DNA of 64,000 bases from positions 23,601,276-23,665,275 of the forward strand of contig NW_027467782.1 in assembly GCF_004210375.1 (NCBI RefSeq), in the 5' to 3' direction. Under the pieces are notes generated by a model, which worked only from the letters and a program-made list of their open reading frames with translations, had not been told where the DNA came from and did no database searches. Positions 47,450 through 59,231 of this stretch are shown piece by piece. The translations under genes were made by a program, and so were the position numbers. The DNA is from Tachypleus tridentatus. Its lineage: Eukaryota; Arthropoda; Merostomata; Xiphosura; Limulidae. The number at the start of each line of letters is the position of its first letter. Positions within the stretch are counted from its first letter, which is position 1.

Positions 47450-47670
47450 CTAATTTAGAAACAAATGTAGGCAGAAATATTTGATTTTGAGAGTGTATGT
47501 TTTATTAAACTGACAGAAGTTTCTCCTAGTGTTAAGGTTCACATATCAATACACAATATTATGAAAAATACGGGGTCACATAAGATGTAACCTCATGTTT
47601 TAACCAATGAATAAAAACTATCTTGAGATCGAGCTAATTAGTCAAAGATATATATTAAAAACAAATTGTT

Positions 47671-50176
47671 TATTGATCTTGAAGTGGTATAATGTCAGGA
47701 TACTGTTATTGATCTTGAAGTGGTATAATGTCAGGATATTGTTATTGACCTTGAAATGGTATAATGTCAGGATATTGTTATTGATCTTGAAGTGGTATAA
47801 TGTCAAGATACTGTTATTGATATTGAAGTGGTATAATATCACGATATTGTTATTGATATTGAAGTGGTATAATGTCAGGATATTGTTATTGATCTTGAAG
47901 TGGTATAATGTCAGGATATTGTTATTGATCTTGAAGTGGTATAATGTCAGGATATTGTTATTGATCTTGAAGTGGTATAATGTCAGGATATTGTTATTGA
48001 TCTTGAAGTGGTATAATGTCAGGATATTGTTATTGACCTTGAAGTGGTATAATGTCAGGATATTGTTATTGACCTTGAAATGGTATAATGTCAGGATATT
48101 GTTATTGATCTTGAAGTGGTATAATGTCAGGATATTGTTATTGATCTTGAAGTGGTATAATGTCAGGATATTGTTATTGATCTTGAAGTGGTATAATGTC
48201 AGGATATTGTTATTGATCTTGAAGTGGTATAATGTCAGGATATTGTTATTGATCTTGAAGTGGTATAATGTCAGGATCTTGAAGTGGTATAATGTGATCT
48301 TGAAGTGGTATAATGTCAGGATATTGTTATTGATCTTGAAGTGGTATAATGTCAGGATATTGTTATTGATCTTGAAGTGGTATAATGTCAGGATATTGTT
48401 ATTGATCTTGAAGTGGTATAATGTCAGGATATTGTTATTGACCTTGAAGTGGTATAATGTCAGGATATTGTTATTGACCTTGAAGTGGTATAATGTCAGG
48501 ATATTGTTATTGATCTTGGTATAATGTGATATTGTATGAAGTGGTATAATGTCAGGATATTGTTATTTTGAAGTGGTATAATGTCAGGATATTGTTATTG
48601 ATCTTGAAGTGGTATAATGTCAGGATATTGTTATTGATCTTGAAGTGGTATAATGTCAGGATATTGTTATTGATCTTGAAGTGGATATTGTTATTGATCT
48701 TGAAGTGGTATAATGTCACGATATTGTTATTGACCTTGAAGTGGTATAATGTCAGGATATTGTTATTGACCTTGAAGTGGTATAATGTCAGGATATTGTT
48801 ATTGATCTTGAAGTGGTATAATGTCAGGATATTGTTATTGATCTTGAAGTGGTATAATGTCAGGATATTGTTATTGACCTTGAAGTGGTATAATGTCAGG
48901 ATATTGTTATTGATCTTGAAGTGGTATAATGTCAGGATATTGTTATTGATCTTGAAGTGGTATAATGTCAGGATATTGTTATTGATCTTGAAGTGGTATA
49001 ATGTCAGGATATTGTTATTGATCTTGAAGTGGTATAATGTCAGGATATTGTTATTGATCTTGAAGTGGTATAATGTCAGGATATTGTTATTGATCTTGAA
49101 GTGGTATAATGTCAGGATATTGTTATTGATCTTGAAGTGGTATAATGTCAGGATATTGTTATTGATCTTGAAGTGGTATAATGTCAGTGGATATTGTTAT
49201 TGATATTGAAGTGGTATAATGTCACGATATTGTTATTGTATAATGTCAGGATATCTTTGAAGTGGTGATGAAGTGGTCAGGATATTGTTATTGATCTTGA
49301 AGTGGTATAATGTCAAGATACTGTTATTGATCTTGAAGTGGTATAATGTCACGATATTGTTATTGATCTTGAAGTGGTATAATGTCAGGATATTGTTATT
49401 GATCTTGAAGTGGTATAATGTCAGGATATTGTTATTGATCTTGAAGTGGTATAATGTCAGGATATTGTTATTGATCTTGAAGTGGTATAATGTCATGATA
49501 TTGTTATTGATATTGAAGTGGTATAATGTCACGATATTGTTATTGATATTGAAGTGGTATAATATCAGAATATTGTTATTGATCTTGAAGTGGTATAATG
49601 TCAGGATATTGTTATTGATCTTGAAGTGGTATAATGTCAGGATATTGTTATTGATCTTGAAGTGGTATAATGTCAAGATACTGTTACTGATATTGTTATT
49701 GATCTTGAAGTGGTATAATATCAAGATATTGTTGTGATCTTGATGGTATAATGTCAGGATATTGTTATTGATCTTGAAGTGAAGTGGTATAATGTCACGA
49801 TATTGTTATTGATCTTGAAGTGGTATAATGTCAGGATATTGTTATTGATCTTGAAGTGGTATAATGTCAGGATATTGTTATTGACCTTGAAGTGGTATAA
49901 TGTCAGGATACTGTTATTGACCTTGAAGTGGTATAATGTCAGGATATTGTTATTGACCTTGAAGTGGTATAATGTCAGGATATTGTTATTGATCTTGAAG
50001 TGGTATAACGTCAGGATATTGTTATTGATCTTGAAGTGGTATAATGTCAGGATATTGTTATTGATCTTGAAGTGGTATAATGTCAGGATATTGTTATTGA
50101 CCTTGAAGTGGTATAATGACAGGATATTGTTATTGATCTTGAAGTGGTATAATGTCAGGATATTGTTATTGATATC
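47671..50176. repeat. 36-bp minisatellite array, about 69 copies
   Basis: Unit GATCTTGAAGTGGTATAATG plus TCAGGATATTGTTATT (36 bp). Point variants recur (GACC for GATC, GATATTG for GATCTTG, CACG or CAAG for CAGG), and there are a few truncated or fused units near 48280, 48515-48570, 48690, 49190-49290 and 49690-49790. The reading frames of 305, 211 and 154 codons on the plus strand (period ILLLILKWYNVR) and their minus-strand counterparts (LYHFKINNNILT) follow from the period being 12 codons and are not genes. Confidence 0.95.
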
Positions 50177-50757
50177 AGTCTGTTGTTTTTTATTTCTCAT
50201 AGACCTACATGTACCAGTGTATGTTGTTTTTTATTTCTTATAGAGCTACATGTACCAGTGTATATTTTTTTTATTTCTTGTAAAGCTACATTTGCCAGTG
50301 TATGTTGTTTTTTATTTCTTATAGAGCTACATGTACCAGTGTAAGTTGTTTTTTATTTCTTATAGAGCTACATGTACCAATGTAAATTGTTTTTTATTTC
50401 TTATAGAGCAACATTTGCCAGTGTATATTGTTTTTTTTTATTTATTATAGAGCTACATGTACCAGTGTAAGTTGTTTTTTATTTCTTATAGAGCTACATG
50501 TACCAATGTAAGTTGTTTTTTATTTCTTATAGAGCAACATTTGCCAGTGTATATTGTTTTTTTATTTATTATAGAGCTACATGTACCAGTGTATATTGTT
50601 TTTTATTTATTATAGAGCTACATGTACCAGTGTATGTTGTTTTGTATTTCTTATATAGCTATATGTACCAGTGTATGTTGTTTTGTATTTCTTATATAGC
50701 TATATGTACCAGTGTATGTTACTTTTTCCTTATTTTTTTTATAACTACATGTATCAG
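50177..50757. repeat. 41-bp minisatellite array, about 14 copies
   Basis: Unit near TTGTTTTTTATTTCTTATAG plus AGCTACATGTACCAGTGTATG. Variants include AACATTTGCCAGTGTA and units with GTAAGT after the CAGT. The array starts directly where the 36-bp array ends (GATATCAGTCTG) and becomes irregular towards 50757. Each unit has a T-rich tract ending in TTATAG, which looks like a 3' splice site. Confidence 0.93.
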
Positions 50758-50958
50758 TTTGTAATTTTTGAGACTAAAAAAAAGGATTTTTAATCCAAAC
50801 ATAGAAATGAACACTCAGACTGGTATACAGAAATTCTCTATTTATATATTTATACATATGTAAGTATTAGTAGATACATTTTTAGTAAAAATACTCCATT
50901 AAAAAATATTATCTTTGGTGTGCAAAAAACTTGTGTTTACTTAAAGCCTGTCAAAATG
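50758..50958. other. Unique spacer between two minisatellites
   Basis: About 200 bp of non-repetitive AT-rich DNA with no recognisable features. Confidence 0.6.
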
Positions 50959-53017
50959 ATATGAATACATTGTAATACTATAACAAGCACAGAATAATTA
51001 TGGATACATTGTAATACTATAACAAGCACAGAATAATTATGGATACATTGTAATACTATAACAAGCACAGAATAATTATGAACACATTGTAATACTATAA
51101 CAAGCACAGAATAATTATGGATACATTGTAATACTATAACAAGCACAGAATAATTATGAATACATTGTAACACAACAACAAGCACAGAATAATTATGAAT
51201 ACATTGTAATACTATAACAAGCACAGAATAATTATGAATACATTGTAATACTATAACAAGCACAGAATAATTATGAATACATTGTAACACAACAACAAGC
51301 ACAGAATAATTATGAATACATTGTAATACTATAACAAGCACAGAATAATTATGAATACATTGTAATACTATAACAAGCACAGAATAATTATGAATACATT
51401 GTAATACTATAACAAGCACAGAATAATTATGAACACATTGTAAGCACAGAATAATTATGAATACATTGTAACACTATAACAAGCACAGAATAATTATGAA
51501 TACATTGTAACACTATAACAAGCACAGAATAATTATGAATACATTGTAACACTATAACAAGCACAGAATAATTATGAATACATTGTAATACTATAACAAG
51601 CACAGAATAATTATGAATACATTGTAATACTATAACAAGCACATAATAATTATGAATACATTGTAATAACAAGCACTATAACAAGCACAGAATAATTATG
51701 AATACATTGTAATACTATAACAAGCACAGAATAATTATGAACACATTGTAATACTATAACAAGCACAGAATAATTATGAATACATTGTAATACTATAACA
51801 ACAAGCACAGAATAATTATGGATACATTGTAATACTATAACAAGCACAGAATAATTATGAATACATTGTAATACTATAACAAGCACAGACTAATTATGAA
51901 TAACAACAGAATAATATGAATACATTGTAATACTATAACAAGCACAGAATAATTATGAATACATTGTAATACTATAACAAGCACAGAATAATTATGAATA
52001 CATTGTAATACTATAACAAGCACAGAATAATTATGGATACATTGTAATACTATAACAAGCACAGAATAATTATGGATACATTGTAATACTATAACAAGCA
52101 CAGACTAATTATGAACACATTGTAATACTATAACAAGCACAGAATAATTATGAATACATTGTAATACTATAACAAGCACAGAATAATTATGAATACATTG
52201 TAATACTATAACAAGCACAGAATAATTATGAATACATTGTAATACTATAACAAGCACAGAATAATTATGAATACATTGTAATACTATAACAAGCACAGAA
52301 TAATTATGAATACATTGTAATACTATAACAAGCACAGAATAATTATGAATACATTGTAATACTATAACAAGCACAGAATAATTATGAATACATTGTAATA
52401 CTATAACAAGCACAGAATAATTATGGATACATTGTAATACTATAACAAGCACAGAATAATTATGGATACATTGTAATACTATAACAAGCACAGAATAATT
52501 ATGAATACATTGTAATACTATAACAAGCACAGAATAATTATGAATACATTGTAATACTATAACAAGTAATACTATAACAAGCACAGAATAATTATGAATA
52601 CTATAACAAGCACAGAATAATTATGTACATTGTAATACTATAACAAGCACAGAATAATTATGAATACATTGTAATACTATAACAAGCACAGAATAATTAT
52701 GAATACATTGTAATACTATAACAAGCACAGAATAATTATGAATACATTGTAATACTATAACAAGCACAGAATAATTATGAATACATTGTAACACTATAAC
52801 AAGCACAGAATAATTATGAATACATTGTAACACTATAACAAGCACAGAATAATTATGAATACATTGTAACACTATAACAAGCACAGAATAATTATGAATA
52901 CATTGTAACACTATAACAAGCACAGAATAATTATGAATACATTGTAACACTATAACAAGCACAGAATAATTATGAATACATTGTAATACTATATATAACA
53001 AGCACAGAATAATTATT
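50959..53017. repeat. 39-bp minisatellite array, about 52 copies
   Basis: Unit GAATAATTATGAATACATTG plus TAATACTATAACAAGCACA (39 bp). Common variants are GGATACA for GAATACA and AACACTATAAC for AATACTATAAC. They are clustered (the latter at 51470-51560 and 52790-52970), showing local homogenisation. Deletions break the register near 51440, 51670, 51800, 51900, 52565-52630 and 52990. Minus-strand frames with the 13-residue period VLVIVLQCIHNYS are artefacts of the period. Confidence 0.95.
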
Positions 53018-53317
53018 AGGTCAGTTCTTGGGATTGAGCCTGTCGTGAGAAAGTTAAACAATGAAGAATCAATCAAAGTTTTTCATGTTAGTCACACACA
53101 TTCTTTAACGTTTTAGGTTTGAAACATTATTTTTTTGGACCATTTAGTTCTGGACAAGTTATTAGAGCTCTCACTAACTTATACCTTATTGTACTTTTCA
53201 GTCTTGTGTCCTTTCTGAGATATTTTATAAAGTGATATAACAGTAATTTTGAAAATGTTTTTCTACATTTCCTTCTAGTGTAGAACAGGAGGGTGTTTGT
53301 TTGATCTCTCTTTACAG

Positions 53318-53380
53318 TTAGCTATAATTGTGGTAGGGAAGCAGTTCATTAACGCCGTGGTGGAAGTGGGTGTTCTGTAC
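53318..53380 (+). CDS. Candidate anoctamin (TMEM16)-like exon
   Basis: Plus strand: acceptor GATCTCTCTTTACAG, then LAIIVVGKQFINAVVEVGV and LY, followed by GTTTTTTAG, which could be a weak donor or lead to a stop at 53387. Anoctamin membrane proteins have a conserved segment of the form QLxIIMxGKQxxNNxxEIxxP, and this peptide fits it well (family knowledge, no search run). The local base composition rises above the AT-rich flanks. No other anoctamin exon was found in the window, so this may be an isolated exon of a long gene or a fossil. Confidence 0.4.
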
Positions 53381-54138
53381 GTTTTTTAGTTAAAATAGAT
53401 ACTTATTGTACTAATTTCATGTAAGAACATTTTCTATGACAGTTGGCTCATTCTGAGACTTAAGAACTGTGCTGTAGTTTTTTTTTTAAAGTGATTTTGA
53501 TATTTTCAAGATTCATAGTTTATTAATGTTCAGTCAAACATGTAGCAAGTCATGTTTCGTCTGATGAGATGTAATTTGGCATTAGCACTCCCAAGTAAAT
53601 ACAGTACTAACTCTACTGTTAGTAAACTTAATACAGTTTTACTACTGTTACCTTGTACGTTAAAACACAAAATTATTTACTTTAACTGATAGTAAAAGAC
53701 TTAGGTCATCGAAAGACTTTCCAAACAGTTTCATGTTGTGCTTTACCAAACCTCTGTCATGTCTCTAATATTGATTGCTGGGTGACGAATTAGTGAAAAA
53801 AATTACCATAAATTATCATTAAAAAAATGAAAAGTGACACATCCAACGTTTGTTTTGCTTGTTACACTTTGTATTTCCTTCTATAACATTTTTTTTTTCA
53901 ATAATACTGTGAGATTCCTAATCTCAAAATCAATTTTAAAGTTTTAAAGATCCATTTTTATACAGACTAGTTAAATCCAATTTCTGGAGTCCTCCGCAAT
54001 AAGTTATCGTGTATTTTAACTGTATCTAGTTACCTCAAACTTACCACTGCATTTTACCTCTTATCATCATGAATATGATAGTACCTTTGGATATCTTTGC
54101 ATATGTTCACTAGTATAAATCCAACTTTTTACAATGCT
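53381..54138. other. AT-rich sequence
   Basis: No further gene or element recognised between the anoctamin-like exon and the SINE. Confidence 0.4.
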
Positions 54139-54380
54139 CGGGCATGGCCACGTGGTTAAGGCACTTGACTCGTAATCCAAGGGTCTTGGGCTCAAATCCC
54201 CGTCACACCAAACATGCTCGCCCTTTCAGCCATTATAATGCGGTAGTCAATCCCATTATTCGCTGATAAAAGAGTAGCCCAAGGTGGTGATTACTATCTG
54301 TCTTCTGTCTAGTCTTACACTATTAAATTAGGGACACATAACCCTCGTGTAGCTTTGTGCGAAATTTCATAATGATAAGG
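54139..54380 (+). repeat. tRNA-derived SINE, type A, well preserved
   Basis: The head reads TGGCCACGTGGTTAAGGCAC (box A), GACTCGTAATCC (anticodon loop, CGT as in a tRNA-Thr) and GGGCTCAAATCCC (box B), then CACACCAAACATGCTCGCCC. The body ends in AGCTTTGTGCGAAATTTCAT. Its relative in opposite orientation is at 12424-12672. The intact promoter boxes mean it could be transcribed by RNA polymerase III. The Thr origin is an inference from the loop only. Confidence 0.82.
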
Positions 54381-55463
54381 TAAGATCCTACTCACATGAA
54401 TCCAAAATTTAAATTTCAAGCATAACATCTTTAAAATATATGCATAAATTCTCACCACATTTTTATTTTTGTAATTTTAAGTTTTAAAACATGGATTATA
54501 TATATTATGATCTATGATTAATTTACAGATTCTATGAATAAGGAAACCTGTCAAAAAGCATAATGAAAATTATAATCTGTTGAAGTGTGTTCTGACTTTA
54601 CTGGATAAAAGTCATTTTAATCATTTTTACAACTTCATTAACAATATATTTATAAAAAACTAATGCTTCTATTATTAAAACCTATATAAAATAAGTTACA
54701 ACAAAATAACAATTATTCATAACATCTTTCCTGAAATAGTAAGTTCAGGTTTTTATATTATTTTAAAGAAACTTTAATATTGCACATTGATGTCATTTCA
54801 AAATTTTATTGTAATCACCCCTTTCAAGACAACAACTCTGAGTTCTATCTTAAAACATATTATTTTACCTACATAGTAGTTGGATCATTTGTTAAGCCTT
54901 AATATGCTGTGCTCATAGATTATTAATTGAAAATAACTTGTATGAAGTTTTAACATACTATAAAACACTTAGCCTTTCTTTACCATGTTTACATTCTACA
55001 ATCTATGATATCAAAACTTCATCAAAGGTCAGTAGACTTAAAATATGTCGTATACTTGTGGTTTCCATTTACATGTTATCTCAGTAAAATATGCTATATA
55101 GATCATAAAATTACTGTGAAAGTAGCCAATAGAAATTTCAAATCATCATTGTGCCAATTCAATGGATAATATTATATTTGAATTAAATTAAGAGTTTACA
55201 CAGTACACAATTTTATACTATTTTAATCATCAAGTGTTAGAATAAAACTGTGATCAATAGCTAGAAATACAAAGTCTAGTTTGTGGATTCAGTTATTTAC
55301 ATTACAGTAGTTGAATAAAGGAGAACAGCAAGAGAAATCCATTCACTTTATAAAGTAACAAATAATGCAAACAAAGCACTAGCAATGTAAAATGTTAGAA
55401 ATAATTGAAAAGTAAAATTAAAGTCAAGTTTTGCTTTACAATTAAAATGGTAAACACTGATTG
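54381..55463. other. AT-rich non-coding sequence
   Basis: No gene or element boundary seen up to the hAT terminus at 55464. Confidence 0.45.
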
Positions 55464-55929
55464 CAGAGATGCCAACCATTACGATTTGAGCGTAACCATT
55501 ATGACTATACGTTCATCCAGACAAATATTACGACTTGTTGCAACTCCCAAATTATTATATATTATATAGGCCTATACAATAAAGTGATAAATTGTTCCCC
55601 CAGGGCTTGAAAGGGGTGAAAAGGAAATTTCTAGTGAGATACAGATAAATTTTGATAATAAATAAAAGACATAGTCCAAATGGCTACTTGCAATAATCAT
55701 GTTTGTGCTTGAAATAATAAAAAAATATTTGTATCTCTGACCTCTACCAATAGTTTGAGTGTGGTGCTTCCCCATACTAGGTACATGGGGGAATCTATAG
55801 TTACGTCATCAGTGCTTGTCAGCCACTCAGCGCTCGTGTAGATGGGTATTTCTATTGGCATAGAAACACCAATGTGATCGTTCACAAGATAAAAAAAAAA
55901 AGAGGCCTCGCTCACCAGATTGTCTTGTT

Positions 55930-58296
55930 TCTGGCAAATCTAAAAGGACTAAAACTGTGAATCAAAAATTTAGAAAAAGAGTATAGTGCAAAATTTTCGG
56001 TCATTGCATCAAAAGTCAGTGACAGTTATGTGTTTTGTACAGTTTGTCATATCGATTTTTTTTGTGGTGCATACAAAATTAGCATCTCACCATAAAAAGG
56101 CTGAGGTGAAGACAAAAACAATGCAGATAACGACATTTATGAGTAAAAATTCAGAATATGAAACCATAAATGCAGAAGTGATGTTCATGTAATTCGTTAT
56201 TGCTCATAATTTACCCATAGCTGTAGCCGATCATGCAGGACATCTATTCAGAAAAATGTTCCCAGACTGATATAGCGAAAAAATATGGTTGTGCTAGAAC
56301 TAAAACTACAGCCATTGTACAAATGTTTGGTTGTGAAGATGACAAAATGATTTCAAGCATACTTACTAACAGTGTTTACAGTTTAGCCACAGATGGATCC
56401 ACAGATATGGATGACTCAAAACTGTATCCAGTGGCTGTACGATATCTTGACCCTTTACTTGGAAAAATTGTTTGTTCTCTTTTGACAATGGTGGAATGGA
56501 AAGAAGCTTCAACGGGAAAGAATATTTAAGCTTTTGGACCATGAACTGACAAAGAGGAAAATTCCATTGGAAATCTGTCTTAGTTTTTCTTCAGACAATG
56601 GCTGGTATAGGTAAAGGTGTGACGGGACACATCTCAAGATGACAGCCCAGCATTTACTTCATGGGCTGTGCCTGTCACCTCATGAATATTGCTGCCCAGA
56701 AAGCTTCCAGAAAACTGCCCTGCCTAGTTTCTGATATACATCTACTATTTTCTGGACAAAAGTGCTAGCAGAAAACAACATTTCAAAGAGTTTCAAGGAT
56801 TGTATGACAAAGAAACAAGAAAAACTCTACAACTTGTTAACACAAGATGGCTATCACTTGGGATGTGCCTCAACAGAATATTGGACATGTGGAAGCCATT
56901 GAAGAAGTATTTTTCACTGTGAAAAGGAAAAACTAGATTCAAAAGGAGCAAGGCATGCAGCTCAGTCAGGTAGCAAGACTAACAGTCAGGATATCCTCTC
57001 AGCCACACAGGGACACAGTCAAGACACCCTCTCGGCCACACAGGGACACAGTCAAGACACCCTCTCGGCCACACATGGACACAGTCAAGACACCCTCTCG
57101 GCCACACAGGGACACAGTCAAGACACCCTCTCGGCCACACAGGGACACAGTCAAGACACCCTCTCGGCCACACAGGGACACAGTCAAGACACCCTCTCGG
57201 CCACACAGGGACACAGTCAAGATATCTTCTCAGCCACACAGGGACACAAGACAAGAGTCTCCAAAAACAGACAAAGAAACATTTGATATCACTCAATATA
57301 TGTTTAGGCAGTCTTACCTTGAACTAAAGAAGAGACAATCAATGAAAAAAGAGAAGAAAACAAAAGCTAGCAAGGAAGTAACCAAGAAAAGTTATGTGCA
57401 GAGCAAGTTAGATAAGTTGACAGTTTCTTGGACAACAAAATGAACTTGTTATTTTGTCTTTTTCTTCAGTCGGCAATTCCTTTATTTGAGAAAGCCAATT
57501 TGATATTGCAAAGAGAAGAACCTTGCATACACATTATGCATAGAACTCTGATTACACAAGTTAAAAATATACTTGTCAGATACATCAAGCCAGTGAAGGC
57601 AACATCACTGAACTTGATTACAACAATGAATCCTTATACAAATCTGATGAGGCAGTTTCTATTGGAAATGCTGCCAAGGAATACATTGTTAAATATGAAA
57701 AGGACCTGGACCTGATCAGCTTCTACACCAGTGTCAATAAATACTATATTGCAGCTACAAATTACATGATGAAACATTTCCCTCTAAATGATGAACTTCT
57801 GATTCATGCAGAGGTTGCTGATCCAAAACTGAAAGTAAGCAAAGATTTCTCTTCTCTACACTTCTTCACAGACAGGTATTCTGTCCTTGCAAATACACAT
57901 GAGCACAACACTATTGACAAGATGAAAGGTCAATATTTGAACTACTAAATTGATATTTTCTCAGAAACTGTCCTTCAGTTGAATGTTGACAAGTTTTGGG
58001 TTCAGCTGTCTACAGTTAAGGATGGAAATGGTAACCAGAAGTATGACTTTCTGTGTAGGGTTATGCTTGGAATTCTTACAATCTTCCATTCTAATGCTGA
58101 CAGTAAAAGGATATTTAGTTTAGTGACTAAAAACAAAAGCAAGTTCAGACCAAACTTGAGCACCTCAGTTTTGAGCAGTATTATAATGCACAAGATGTGT
58201 ATGCAGTCAAATGGACAATGTTGTTGTAACTCCCAACCATCCAGAGACATTCTCATGAAAGCAAAGGCTGCAACAGCTGCAAAACTATTACAATAA
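55930..58296 (+). pseudogene. hAT transposase, multiply frameshifted
   Basis: In order: a BED-like zinc-finger start (SVIASKVSDSYVFCTVCHID, about 56000-56060), IAHNLPIAVADHAGHLF across a frame change, SLATDGSTD (first catalytic Asp), LDPLLGKIVCSLL, LSFSSDN (second Asp), a helical insertion region interrupted by repeats (56955-57260), SAIPLFEKANLILQREEPCI, and the C-terminal hAT dimerisation region MLGILTIFHSNADSKRIFSL near 58060-58120, ending at 58296. At least four frame changes or stops interrupt it. It resembles domesticated vertebrate ZBED/SCAND3-type hAT proteins, but here inverted repeats are present and the frame is broken, so domestication is unlikely. Confidence 0.82.
56990..57250. 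repeat. 30-bp minisatellite inside the hAT transposase
   Basis: About eight copies of CACACAGGGACACAGTCAAG plus ACACCCTCTCGGC. The unit is GC-rich against an AT-rich surround, and 30 bp equals ten codons, so expansion did not change the frame (period RPHRDTVKTPS). The edge copies have GATATC instead of GACACC. It sits in the charged linker between the catalytic part and the insertion domain. Confidence 0.93.
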
Positions 58297-58629
58297 GCAT
58301 CATAAACATGATATAAACTAGTCCTTACACAAAGGCTTTTTCTGCTTACTGTTTGTGCATGTTCAGTGTTGTTTTACCAGTACATTTGTTACTCTGAACT
58401 AAATAAAAGACATAATTTCAAAATATTTTTTAAAATTTATTTATTAAATACACAAAACACAGTTATAAATGAGCAATCTATAGCAGTAATAAATAATAAT
58501 AGTTATAATAATAATATAATAATAAACAGCTTAGAGACATTGGTCAGGCCTAGTAGCCACAAATGATAAAGGACTCTGTCTACAATCATTATGCTCAGTC
58601 ATTTGAAATAGTTGGCATCTTTGTGATTG

Positions 58630-59223
58630 TACTTTAATGTGAGAATGCTTTCTAATGATTTACATTTGAAATTGTGACTGTTGAAATTACATGGAAGCAA
58701 AAAAAGTTACTAATTTGTTCATAAGTAAAGATTTAAAACAGGATTTGTGGCATTAAACTTTGAATAAAGAGTGATAAAAAGAAAAGACTGTAAAAATAAA
58801 AATTAACCAATATGCACAACAATTCTTAGGCAAGATTTGCCTATTGTCATCTGACTGAATAGTGGGGTTTGAAAACCAACATTTCGGTACATCAGCAACC
58901 CCAAAAGGCAAGACATTTCTGTTGCAACAGAATGTAAAACGCAAGCCCTCAGATTAACAATATGTCATATTACCAAAATGATCCCAAGTTCAGATAAAAT
59001 TAACACCCCAGTGTAACCCTTTATAATCTAGTGGGTAGTATAATGCCACCTTTGGCCTTGGATTGTGAGAGTCAATAAGTAATAAAAGTCACAGTAACTA
59101 AAATACAGAAACTTCAAACACACCTTGCTCACTTTGAGATATTTTAAATTATAATTTTGATTTTTTTAGTTAAATGATGATTTGTAATACAATAAAAATA
59201 ACTATATAACTATTTAGTATGTA
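58630..59223. other. AT-rich sequence with a possible old repeat
   Basis: The stretch 58840-58960 (AACCAACATTTCGGTACATC, then GCAAGCCCTCAGATTAACA) looks like part of another dispersed repeat, but I found no second copy in the window. No genes. Confidence 0.35.
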
Positions 59224-59231
59224 GCTATGCA

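Larger units (their letters stand above)
55464..58623 (+). mobile_element. hAT-superfamily DNA transposon, 3.2 kb, inactive
   Basis: The left end is CAGAGATGCCAACCATTACG and the right end is the complement of CAAAGATGCCAACTATTTCA, short inverted repeats typical of hAT elements. TGATTG abuts both ends (55458-55463 and 58624-58629), a 6-bp direct repeat instead of the more usual 8 bp. The interior carries a broken hAT transposase on the plus strand with a minisatellite inside it. Confidence 0.85.

Noticed and set aside
47607..50243. Long hydrophobic proteins with the 12-residue repeat ILLLILKWYNVR on the plus strand and LYHFKINNNILT on the minus strand
   Set aside because: The frames exist on both strands only because the tandem unit is 36 bp without stops. 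There is no start context, splice site or unique sequence, and the frames break wherever a unit is irregular.
47671..53017. CRISPR-like array
   Set aside because: Units are directly adjacent without unique spacers, the host is eukaryotic and no cas genes are present.
50937..53076. Minus-strand proteins with the 13-residue repeat VLVIVLQCIHNYS
   Set aside because: By-product of the 39-bp tandem repeat. Unit irregularities shift the frame, and nothing suggests translation.
54139..54210. Functional tRNA-Thr gene
   Set aside because: Box A and box B are present, but the acceptor stem does not pair properly and the sequence continues into a SINE body shared with another copy.
55572..55915. Minus-strand frames at the left end of the hAT element
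   Set aside because: They lie within the hAT 5' region, have no recognisable domain and oppose the transposase direction.
56979..57296. Minus-strand Cys/Pro/Arg repeat protein (period VPVWPRGCLDC)
   Set aside because: Antisense frame of the 30-bp minisatellite in the hAT transposase.
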